Shown here: positions 31,711 to 41,544 of the stretch, piece by piece
Layout of the letters: each line of letters opens with the position of its first letter
Numbering within the stretch: the first letter of the stretch is position 1
Origin: Pelomyxa schiedti
Taxonomy: Eukaryota > Evosea > Pelobiontida > Pelomyxidae
Direction: 5' to 3'
Length of the DNA stretch: 64,000 nucleotides
Assembly (NCBI GenBank): GCA_020536535.1
Contig: JAHLWZ010000123.1
Span: forward strand, 4,273-68,272
Notes under the pieces: generated by a model
Database searches by the model: none
What the model was told of the DNA's origin: nothing
Seen by the model: the letters and a program-made list of their open reading frames with translations, nothing else
Program-made: the position numbers and the translations under genes

Positions 31711-34700
31711 ATGGAGTCATCTAATCCCCCGTCGATGTCTCGCACTCGCCCTTCTTCTCCCGCAGTGCTTTGCGTCCCAGCCCCGCACCACATAAATCCC
31801 AGTTCCCCAACCGCCAGCTATGCCACGGCCAGCGCCAGGAGCGACGTGCGCCCCGGCAGCGCGACCGGGGGCCAGCCGCGGGATGCGGAGGAGGAGGGAG
31901 GGGCCGCCGCCCCAGCGAGGGCCCTGTCGGCGCGGCAGGAGCGGGAGCGGTTCCAGGAGCTCAACAGCGGGCCCCTCTGCCCAGGCGACACGCGGTACAT
32001 CGTGTCGGACCGCTGGATGTCCAAGTGGGAGCACGGCCGCTGGTGGCCCACCGCGGCCGCCGTCGCCATAACCTCCAGGATCAAGAGCTGGACTGGCTGG
32101 TCTTCCTCGCCCTCGCCGTCGCCGTTGCCGTCGCCCTCTTCCTCTAGTGCTTCTGCCTCTGCATCTTCTTATTACTATGAGCAGCAGCAGCAGCAGGCGT
32201 CGTGGATGTCGTCGTGGAGGCACCCGGTTGGGAGGATTGACAACAGTGACATTGTGGAGGTGCACCCTTTGGACCCAACGAGGTTCATTGTGTCTAAATC
32301 GGCTCGCTATACTGTGGTATGTATGCCGCCTCGATGGAAACCAATTGTGGGAGCGAAGGCGGTGATTGTTTACGGGATTGTTATGGTGGAGAGTGAATTG
32401 TACTGGCCCATAATGTTATGTGCGTTGGGGAGTCTTTTCCTCTTAGTTAAGTAAAACTAACTTGTGAAAAAAAGGTTTCTGATAAGGCTTGGGAGTTTCT
32501 GCATGCAAGATATGGTGGAGGACCAGAGATTAGGTGCAAAGTTGTGAACAGCCCAACAAGGGGTCTGGTGGTTGATCCAAGGCCTATGTTTGTGTGGGTG
32601 TACAAAACGTCAATGCCCTCTGAAAGGAGATATATTGAAGCCAGCAGGTGCAATAATTTTTTTCTGCCAATCTAGAGAGGATTAATACTATTTTATAGAG
32701 ATGAATCAATACGGACTTTCAAAGAGCGCATTTGCATCATGTTTTCTGTTGACCCATTCCTGGTGCGATTGTGGAATGTATGCATCTGCATCAGCTTATA
32801 TAATCTCACGCACCCTGTTTACCTTTACACAGATATTTGGAGGATTTCGCACGTTGATACATTGTTTGAATTACTCACTGGGTTTGAAAGTGTATGACGA
32901 GAGTGCTGTGGAATTGGAGGAAAAGCCTTGGTCCCAAGATACAAAGTATGCCTCAAAAAGCACCCTGCCGAACCATGACAACCACGAAAAAAGGAACTTT
33001 CAAATTGGAACCAAAGTTGCACCTGGTTTGACAGGGTTGGTGAATATGGGAAACAGTTGCTACGTCAGCAGTGCAATACAGTGCCTGAGCAACGCTGTTC
33101 CTTTGAGAGAGTTCTTCCTTTCAGAGGAGTGGAAAACTAAAATTTCCATTTCCAATCCTCTAGGTGACTCCGCCATTTTTTCCTCACTGATACACTGAAT
33201 ACAATCCAAAGGTTCTCATGGGGGAATATGTGAAGAATGGTCTCTGATACAGAAGGCTATATGGGACCCAGTGACAATAAGCATGGCACCTGTGGACTTT
33301 TTCCATCAAATCCTCTGCGTCGGGCAATTTCTTGGGTGCGCACTTAACATTTATCTGTTCCCCTCCAAACACTGAGAGAGATTTCTAATATATCCGACAT
33401 GCAGGGAAGGCCAACAAGATGTGCACGAGTTCCTTGCTTTGGTGCTGGATTTACTCCACGAGGACTTGAACACACCAAAGGCAAAAAGCTGCAACCGCCC
33501 TGCACAATCCACAGTATGGAATTTGCATCTCAGCACAATTATGTGTTGACTTCTTTTCCTCTTCAGTCGGAAGACAACACTGCCTGGTCGGAACACACGG
33601 CACAGAATTGCTCCAAGATTGTTGAACTCTTCCATGGACAATTGAGGTCTTGCGTTGCTTGTCCCTCGTGCAGATGTGTATGCTACACCCCCATTCTCTT
33701 CTCATTGGCCACAATGTAACTTCTATTAAGGAAGGAGTGACCTATGAGCCGTTTACTATACTGAGTGTGCCACTTCCCCCTGAGGTTAGAATACTGAACA
33801 CTACATTTTGGCCCTTGAACGCCCCTCCTCGGAGCACGACCATAGAAGTTGTGGTCAACTCTTCTTCAACTGTTGCGCATGTGCGACGTTCCATCGGCCG
33901 TCAGCAAAGTGTGTGCCCCGATTGTGTGCTACTGGCCGAGTTGTCAAAGAATCACATACTATGTTTCACTCAAGATTCCACACCAGCTTCAGCCCTCACC
34001 AATGCTGATAATTTGGCTGCGTACGAAATCGGTGTTCCACATCAGTGCAAGGCCGCACCATCTAGAGAAGATTCGGTGGTGAATTTGAACCAGCAAGCAA
34101 GACAGGACGAACCCCTCCAAAAAGTGCCACAGAACCCAAGATATGGCCATACAGCGCAGGAGGCATCAACCACAAACAGCAGACCGTGTATATTCTTCTT
34201 CTATCACACAAAAGAGCGGTATAGGCACAGCCCCGTGCATCTCATTCTCCCACCTTCTTGTATTTGCACCGCCAGCGCAATGATTGACTTGAATGACCTC
34301 AAGTTACTATGTGCCGCGGACTTGTTGAAGCGATCTATTCTTGTTCCTTCATCTCAGACAGCGAGTCTCCAACTTCCAGACCCGGAAATGCACAAAGCAA
34401 TCAGGGAAGCTATCATTTTCGGGGAGCACATTGGAATGAACCCCCTTTTACCAGTTTCCGTGTCTCCCTTGATTCGAACTCTTGATGTGAGGTTCTTCAA
34501 CATCCTGTATGATACTGACAAGCTTGCCTCTCTTGGTCTGGCCTTGAACGAAACACTCCTTACCAATTCACCACCTGGGTTTCCGCCAACAACTTCCACT
34601 CTCATCGCAGCACCCGAAGAGCCTGTTGGGTCACTAGAGAATCTGTCAACAGCCATCCTGTGCACAAGGCCGGCAACAGAATCCGAACCGTTACTACAGC

Positions 34701-35227
34701 TACGACAACAAGACACCAGCAGTACCAAGAAAAACGAGTCATTTCCCGGAGATTCCCCGGCCGAGCAAACAGTCGACCTCGAAACGTGCATTGCATTGCT
34801 TACCGCACCGGAAGAACTTGGGGAAGACAACCCATGGATGTGTCCCGAGTGCCGCACAGCAAAACAGGCCACAAAGACACTCGCGGTGTGGAAGGCACCC
34901 AGGATTCTGATCGTTCACCTCAAAAGGTTCACCAACTGGGCATCCAAGGTGAACGTGCCTGTGCGGTTCCCAGCAAGCAGTGGAAGCACATTCAGGATCA
35001 AAGTGGGCCACTCTGGGGAGTACGCGAAGTACCGGCTCTTTGCGGTGTCCAACCACATCGGCTCATCATTGGAATTTGGCCACTACACCGCGTGTGCCAG
35101 GAACCCGGATAGCAACATGTGGTATGCCTTTGATGATACCTCTGTGAGTCCGCTGCCAGAGGATTGGAACGAATCGGTGAGTGCGGCCAGGAATGCATAT
35201 GTGCTCTTCTTCGAGATACAAGATTAA
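31711..35227 (+). CDS. Ubiquitin-specific protease with N-terminal DUSP domain (USP4/11/15-like)
   Basis: Cysteine protease that removes ubiquitin. Exons include 31711-32316, 32475-32647, 32699-32777, 32833-33163, 33212-33335 and 33406-33532, with the last large exon from about 33711. After an S/P-rich start comes a DUSP domain (GDTRYIVSDRWMSKWEHGRW, then GRIDNSDI, then EFLHARYGGGPEIRC), interrupted by a Ser/Tyr/Gln-rich insert. A ubiquitin-like segment follows (DESIRTFKERICIMFSVDPF). The catalytic core has the Cys box GLVNMGNSCYVSSAIQCL, the QQD box (EGQQDVHEFLALVLDLLHED), zinc-binding CVACPSC and CPEC pairs on either side of a long insert, and the His box EFGHYTACARN followed by WYAFDDTSV. 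The catalytic residues appear intact. ATG at 31711 is the first in frame. It is divergent from the WD40 gene (252 bp). Confidence 0.9.
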
Positions 35228-35431
35228 CCCTCCATTGTCATCATTCGCCGTTCAAAAGAAAATAATGGAGTTACGTGTTTACTATTTTTTTTCTCCCCGT
35301 GGTGATGGGAGAACAGGTCTCACTGCAACAAGGATAGTCAGCACTCCCATTTTTACTGGATGGAGGTCTCTGTTAAATGCCTTGATTCTACAGAATATTT
35401 TTTTTCCCAAAAAGTACAACGATGACACCAC

Positions 35432-36919
35432 ATGCAGTCAGCAAGAAAAAGAAGGGCACGTCAAGAAGCAGTAACAACGGCTACACCAAAGGAACTTGGT
35501 ACTAACAGCAACGACAACGCAACGACACACCATCATCGTAATCATCAGACCGGCAGAGCCGTGGCTGTGGCAGCGGCACCGACGGCGGTCAGTGCGCCCT
35601 CGCCGCCAGCGAGAGCAGTGACCACGAGGGGGACGCGGCGAGTGCGCAGGCAAACAACGGCCGCCGCGACGGCGACCACTGGGTGCATCATGATGAGTGA
35701 CCAAGTGTCGGCCCTGCTCATGGCTACACACCCGCGGTGCGGGGCCAACAGCCCGTTGCGGGCGCTGTCCGCGGCTGGTGCTGGTGCTGGTGCTGGTGCT
35801 GGTGCTGGTGCTGGTGCTGGTGCCGGTGCCGGTGCCGGTGCCGCTGCTGTGTGTGGCGATGTGAATTTGGCGCTGAGGGTGCTGTGGGGCTGGCTCTGGG
35901 GGCACTCGAGATTCTACAATGTGCTGTGCTGTCGCGTTGCCGATCCTGATTACGAAGTGCTCGTGACATTTGGGGTTTGCATGGACCTACTGACACTGAC
36001 GCATGGAATGAGGTGGTGGATACCCAAGGGTGAGGATGTGAGGGTGGTTGGTGCTAACCTGAACTTCCTGGTGCTGATTACCGAATCTTCCGTTCGCAGT
36101 TGCTACCTGCACCACAGGGTGGATGGAAAGAGGGCTAAACTTATTGGAAATATCCTGCCGAACTGCGCATCTGTTCGTGCAAATGGGAAATGGTTTATTT
36201 GTTGCACAAACGCAGGGGAGATGTTTATCTTTGGGCAACAGAGACAAACTGTTGTGTCACTTCCCAGTGATGACTTGTGTGACCCTCAGTTTGACCGCAC
36301 TTGCGAGGACCATATTTTGCTGTACAATGTGTGCAAATCAAATGACCCTGCTGTCTCTTGCTTCAAAATTATCCTTGTCGACCTTGCTCAGACCAGTGCC
36401 TCTGGAAAATTGGTGGTGCTGAGTTCCACTGCCTCTCAATTCCCTGGTCCATGCTTATTTCGTAATTTTTATGTGGTAATGACCAAAGAGAGTGGTTCCC
36501 ACTCGTTTGTGATGCTCAGAAGTAGGGACCCCCTTGGGCTCACTATTGTCGAAGAGGGCACAGGGCAACTGCACATGCAACCACAATCACAGTCTGACCA
36601 AGAACTATTCTGCTGGTTATCACCACTCAACCAGTCACAGTTCTGTGTCTCTGGTTTGCACAAAGACACATATGACGCGTGGGACATACGCGACACAACA
36701 AAGCCAGTAAGGACAATGAGATGCCTTCCTGGTTGCACATCTTCTGGTGCCTTTGTGGAAGGTGGCCTCCTGTTCCAAATGAGCACCACCAACAAGAAAA
36801 TGCATGTGACTGAGGAGTCCTCTGGTGCCCACATCCTCACTTTGGAATTTTTCAGGCCTGTTAAACCTTTGAATTATCTATGTTTCTCCCTCCCTCTCAC
36901 CCAGGGTTACTGGGGATGA
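35432..36919 (+). CDS. HPRCGAxSP-family protein (copy 1), function unknown
   Basis: Single exon of up to 495 residues. The first about 85 residues are basic and low in complexity, so translation could instead start at the paired ATGs at 35690/35693 (MMSDQVSALL), which would match the layout of the paralogue at 52942-54120. The shared motif is ALLMATHPRCGANSPLRAL. An (Ala-Gly)n stretch encoded by a GCTGGT repeat (35774-35852) follows, and then a long beta-rich region with short repeats (VNLALRVLWGWLWG; WFICCTNAGEMFIFG; CVSGLHKDTYDAWDIRD; GAFVEGGLLFQM) that may form a propeller. No known domain is recognised. A decayed copy lies at 54425-54985. Confidence 0.72.
   Translation: MQSARKRRARQEAVTTATPKELGTNSNDNATTHHHRNHQTGRAVAVAAAPTAVSAPSPPARAVTTRGTRRVRRQTTAAATATTGCIMMSDQVSALLMATHPRCGANSPLRALSAAGAGAGAGAGAGAGAGAGAGAGAAAVCGDVNLALRVLWGWLWGHSRFYNVLCCRVADPDYEVLVTFGVCMDLLTLTHGMRWWIPKGEDVRVVGANLNFLVLITESSVRSCYLHHRVDGKRAKLIGNILPNCASVRANGKWFICCTNAGEMFIFGQQRQTVVSLPSDDLCDPQFDRTCEDHILLYNVCKSNDPAVSCFKIILVDLAQTSASGKLVVLSSTASQFPGPCLFRNFYVVMTKESGSHSFVMLRSRDPLGLTIVEEGTGQLHMQPQSQSDQELFCWLSPLNQSQFCVSGLHKDTYDAWDIRDTTKPVRTMRCLPGCTSSGAFVEGGLLFQMSTTNKKMHVTEESSGAHILTLEFFRPVKPLNYLCFSLPLTQGYWG
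35774..35852 (+). repeat. GCTGGT/GCCGGT hexanucleotide repeat
   Basis: About 13 copies of a six-base unit, with the third codon base drifting from T to C towards the 3' end. Coding for alternating Ala-Gly inside the HPRCGAxSP-family gene. Confidence 0.9.
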
Positions 36920-37483
36920 AAATGGCGACTGAATAGACCGCATACTGTTGGCCTCTCTTCTAACACTTACTCGTGTGTCGAATGGGCTTAATGGTACAAA
37001 AGAGCACATTGTATGCAAGGAATGTTGGCCTAGTCATCACCGTAGTTGGTGTCGGACATGAGAACGATTACGCGTTACTAACGACGTGGAATAAGGAAAA
37101 GCTTGAACTCCCGCGTTCGAACGACTTTTTGTAGAAGGTACCGATCCATTGCCTGCAGCACCAACACCTTTCGTTTCATTCCTGATTTGGGACTGGTGTT
37201 CCCCATCAGCAACGATTCAGGGACAGTGCCATAAGTTTTGGAACCCACACAGTGGTGTCGGGGACTGGGGTTCTCAGTGATCAGAAAGCCTGGATAGAAA
37301 TTCTATTTTCGAGACTTTTTTTGACCTCAAAAGCTATCAGTTGCAGGGGCGTCACTATTTAATTCAGTTGCCTGCGAGATCGTTTTCTTTTTCCTTTAAT
37401 TGATTTGTTTCTATCGCGGTCACCGCCGATCGTCGCCGTCCCCAATTCCTCCGTCTTCTATCGCTTTGTTGCGTTGTTAGAAA
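36920..37483. other. Intergenic region between HPRCGAxSP gene and eS17
   Basis: 564 bp with no convincing open frame on either strand. The last 100 bp are C/T-rich on the plus strand before the eS17 start, as is common in ribosomal-protein gene promoters; this role is inferred. Confidence 0.45.
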
Positions 37484-38792
37484 ATGGTGTGCTGCTCGTT
37501 CAACACGCACTTTTTTTTGTTGTTGTTGTTGTTTTCTTGGATTCGTCGCCGCCGTTTGTGTAGTTGTCGTTGTTTTTTTTTTCCCCCAAGTCGGGCAACG
37601 GTTGTAACGCCTGTTGTTTTACGTAACAGGGTAAAGTCCGCACAAAAACAGTGAAGAAGGCATCTCGTGTCATCATCGAGAAGTATTACCCCAGGCTCAC
37701 ACTCGACTTTCACATCAACAAGAAAATATGCCAAGAGGTCGCCGAAATTTCCTCCAAGAGAATGAGGTGTGTCGAGAAACTCACACGCAGTCACCACCAA
37801 CCCTTCAAACAAAAATCTATGAGTGTGGGACGAGGCAGCCAGTAGAACGCACCAGCACATTTCAAACAACAAAGCACTACCCTCCGTTTCTTGAATTTTG
37901 ACCGCACGCACAGAAACAAAATTGCAGGATTCGTAACCCACTTGATGAAGAGAATTGAGAAGGGTCCAGTCCGTGGTATCTCCTTCAAGTTGCAGGTTAG
38001 TTTCCTCGTTTCACTTGCAATTCATTTTTTATTTTTTTCCCACTTCGCGTTCCTACTTCGCTCTCTTACTTTTCCTTTTACGTTGGCTCTTCTCTTACAA
38101 ATCCCAGGAAGAGGAACGCGAGCGCCGAGATAACTACGTTCCCGAGAAGTCTGAGGTCAACACCGAAAAGATCCGCGTTGACAAGGATACCAAGGCCATG
38201 CTTGCCGCAATCGGTGTGTTACACTCACCCCCAACACCCGAAAACCAACCAAACAATAGGCATGGGCTCCATCACCGTTGAACTGATTGACACCCGAACC
38301 CGATCTCAGCACGTTGCCGCCAAGGCCACCGCCGTAGCTGCAGCTGAGGTATATTCCTTCCCTCCCCAGTCCTACCTCCAAACCAACCAACCCCACACAT
38401 TACTCTCCTGTCTCTTTCAACACAAATCGTCTTACACATGAATACAGGCAGCCAACCAACTCCGAGCCAAGCAACGCGCCTCTGGCCAGAGACAGCCCGG
38501 AGGCCCAGCCGCCGCCGGACCAGCAGGCCCAAGGGTCCCAAGACCACCCAGAGCAGTTATGGGAGGAGCTGCCGTGGGTACTGGAGTTGGTGGGATGGTG
38601 ATGGGAGGAGCTCGAGGCAGAGGAGTCCGACCCCCACGCATTGTGATGAGCAGTGCCCCACAGACCCAGCAGCAACCAAGGGGCCCCAGGCAACCAATGA
38701 TGATGATGGGAGGCAGGCCCCCAATGATGATGATGCAACCAGCAGTCGGAATGGCTCCAATGGGCGTCATGCAGCCAATGATGGGCCATTGA
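37484..38792 (+). CDS. RPS17: Ribosomal protein eS17 with a long Gly/Pro/Met-rich C-terminal tail
   Basis: Small-subunit ribosomal protein. Exons 37484-37486 (the start codon alone), 37630-37766, 37914-37995, 38108-38213, 38260-38348 and 38448-38792; all are GT-AG and the phases add up to 253 residues. The core is unmistakable: [53 protein letters not shown] and VDKDTKAML. It aligns into exon 5 ([10 protein letters not shown]). After about residue 125, where eS17 normally ends, it continues with an A/Q/R-rich stretch and a tail with [27 protein letters not shown] and VMQPMMGH. If the 46-nt intron after 38213 is retained, the frame ends at 38281 instead and gives a 131-residue protein. AATAAA is at 38887. 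Confidence 0.9.
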
Positions 38793-39238
38793 TGGACCTA
38801 CCTGAACGAGACCACCAGTACTGCACCGAAGCCGGCACTCACGTTGGGCAAAACACAGAGCAAGGACCGTTAGCCCTTCACACGCAAATAAATATAGTTT
38901 CCCAAAACCCGTTTCTTTTGTTTTTCTATTGTCCTCAAGGTCGAAATTTCCTAATAATAACACAGCAGGTCCATGAAGACACTTGGAGTCCTCAGTCTCA
39001 TCACCTGTGTAAAACAACCACAGAAGAATTTATCAAAAACACTCGGTGTTGCCACCAAGATACCCTAGATTCTACAATCTAAGTCACTCGATACAGCCTG
39101 AAAACTTTATCTGGTAATAAAACGGTCACTTGAAAGGGCAAACACCTTGAGTGGGAAAGTGGTGGAAGACAAGGAAACTTTTTCTTTTCTTTTATGAGGT
39201 ACACCTCTTTCACAATTTGGTTTTTGGGCTGTTTGCAT
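38793..39238. other. Convergent 3' flanks of eS17 and alpha-amylase
   Basis: 446 bp between two stop codons on opposite strands. It contains an AATAAA polyadenylation signal for eS17 at 38887-38892. No gene is visible. Confidence 0.55.
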
Positions 39239-41198
39239 TTAGACAGGGTAGAATATTTTGGGCTCTCCATGCAACAAGACAACATCAAACTGGCCGTCTT
39301 CCACATAAATACAGTCTGTGGGATAGAACCTTGTGGGGGTGAGAAAATGAGGTAGTAGGTAAGGAGAGGAAAAGTTACAGATTGCACAGCTTAGTACCAT
39401 CCTGTTTTGTGGGTTAGTGGTGTTTTTATTTTGGATGGGATTTCATACGGCATATGGTTGGTAGGTGATAGTTCTGGTAATGCTTGCTTGATTTGTTCCA
39501 CTGATTCCCAATTAGAATAGAAAGGTGAAACGGAAAAGGCTTACCCATTTGTTAAGGCTACGAATGTTGTTCCTCGTGTGAAGGCATAGAAGTTGTTATC
39601 AGCGTAGCGTTGTACTTGTGATTGGGTCCAGACTTTGGCTGACTTGCGGTAGGTTATCACTGTCTGAAGGAATGTGTACAAGTCGGATGTGGTGGAATAT
39701 CCAGATGTCCACAACGGCTCGCGGTTGTTGGGGTCACTTCCACCGCTGTAACCTTGCTCCTACGCATTTATTAGCCGTGGCAACCAGATCAAGTTTTTTA
39801 TTACAGTGCCATAGTACACAATTGGTATGCCCTGAGACATCAAGATGTACACAAGTGCGTTTTTGTACATCCAGTAGTCGCTTTGTCCATTCAAGAACCT
39901 GTAGCAGTCAATCCAGTGTTGTGTGGAGAAGCAAGAAAGAAAGAAAAACCTTGCTTGGTCGTGGTTATCAATGAAGTTGCCGAGAATTGACATATCTGAG
40001 AAATACTGCGCATAAGAATTGAGCTCACTCTCGATGTTGTACATAGAGTTTTTGCTTTGAAAAACACCCTGTCAATTTGGATCAGCCATGATGTTGTTCT
40101 TGCTTGGAAATACCCTCAAAGTGAAGAACATGGGGTAGCTCAGCACAGAGTCAACATAGCCCTGATAGCCAGCCACATAATCAACCCTACCGTCATATAC
40201 TTCCCCTATTCCGAAAACGCCAGCAGATTCCTGGAAACCAGTCCAGAAGGACTTGGAAACCTAAGGAAAGAAGTGAATATTTCCCCAGGGGCAAAAAATG
40301 ATACGGTCTACCTCTGGAACAGTATCTATGCGGATACCATCTGCTCCATAGGTACTAACAAGATTCTTTATCCAGGAATTTAGAGTGCTATTCACATAGG
40401 AGTTAGATTGATCCAAGTCTGGGAGACCAGCTAGTCGGCAATGCTCAACCTGTGCAGACGCTAAATCAAGAGAACAGGGAAACGAAATCAATACTTGATT
40501 CTGATTTGAATAATCTTCAATGTTGCAGCTCTGAAAGAAAGACTTAGTTCGATGAAAGCAAATACAAATTAATACCGAGGGGCAACCAGAACAGTCATGG
40601 TAGTAGGTCGATGTGCTGAAAGGATTTATAGAGCTATAATCGTAGCCAACATTGCCTTGAAATGAATTGAGTACTAACGGGGAGTAAAAGATCCTCACCA
40701 ACATGATTGCCTACTACATCGAACATCACCCACATGTTATTATTGTGGCATGCCTTAAAATCTATTAAAGAATGTTCCAAATAGCATGATGTTACCTTAA
40801 CCAATGTTGTTAAGTCCGCTTCTGACCCAAAATATGGGTTAACAGAGTAGAAGTCTTGTGTCCAATAGCCATGGTAACCCCCATCAGTGTTCTTCACCAC
40901 TGGAGTTATCCAGATGGCATCAAATCCCATACCTTCATGATTTTGTTCTGTTTAGAAAAAAAATCCCAGGAAACGCTAGTCAACCTTTGATGTATGACAA
41001 GTGGTCAGTAATTCCGTCCCACTTTCCGCCGCAGTAGCTAGACAACGAGCAGCTTGGGGACGAGCCGTCAGCCGTAGCGAACCTGTCTGTGAGCAACTGG
41101 TAGATCGTCCTGTCTTTCCAATCGGACGCAGATCCGCATTGACACAACCCAACGAGCCCCGCAACAACGACAACGGCCAGTACCCCGTTACGCCACAT
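39239..41198 (-). CDS. Secreted alpha-amylase (GH13, fungal Taka-amylase type)
   Basis: Hydrolyses internal alpha-1,4 bonds of starch or glycogen. ATG at 41198 with a signal peptide (NGVLAVVVVAGLVGLCQC). The order and motifs follow Taka-amylase: RTIYQLLTDRFATADG, YCGGKWDGITDHLSYI, GFDAIWITPVV, YHGYWTQDFYSVNPYFG, MWVMFDVVGNHVG (conserved region I), DGIRIDTVPE then VSKSFWTGFQ (region II with the nucleophile Asp), GVFGIGEVYDG (general acid Glu), GNFIDNHDQARF (region IV), and QGIPIVYYGTEQGYSGG. The C-terminal strands end GEPKIFYPV. Seven or more short introns interrupt it; one falls directly after DTVPE. The catalytic residues appear intact. Likely phagosomal or secreted. Confidence 0.92.
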
Positions 41199-41544
41199 TA
41201 TTTTTGTTTTGTTTGGCAGTTTTCGAGAATTAATTATTTTTGCGATTGGTCGGTTTTTTTTGTCAGCTTAAAAACCGGGTGAACTGTCACAACATCACAC
41301 AATGGAAAAGCCCCAAAAGTATTCGGCTTCGAAGTGAGTACTCGGCGTGATGCTTGTTGTTATTGTGTAAAGTTGTTTATTTCCAAAGATGTACAGGGGA
41401 GATATATTGGAAACTGGGAACTCGGAATTGGTTTTGTGGGTGTTGTTGTGAGTGATGGACGGTGGGTTGTTGTGTGCTTGTTTGCTCGTGGTTTGTTTGG
41501 AGGTGAAGTGTTGTTGTGGGTAAGTCCTGTCTACAATGATTGAA
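41199..41544. other. Intergenic region upstream of alpha-amylase
   Basis: 346 bp between the amylase start and the stop of the LIMR gene, both minus. It is T/G-rich with TTGTTGTG-type runs. It probably holds the 3' UTR of one gene and the promoter of the other; no separate gene is visible. Confidence 0.45.

Noticed and set aside
37060-37140. CGCGTTCGAACG, B-box-like
   Set aside because: It is a short palindrome without an upstream A box or cloverleaf pairing.
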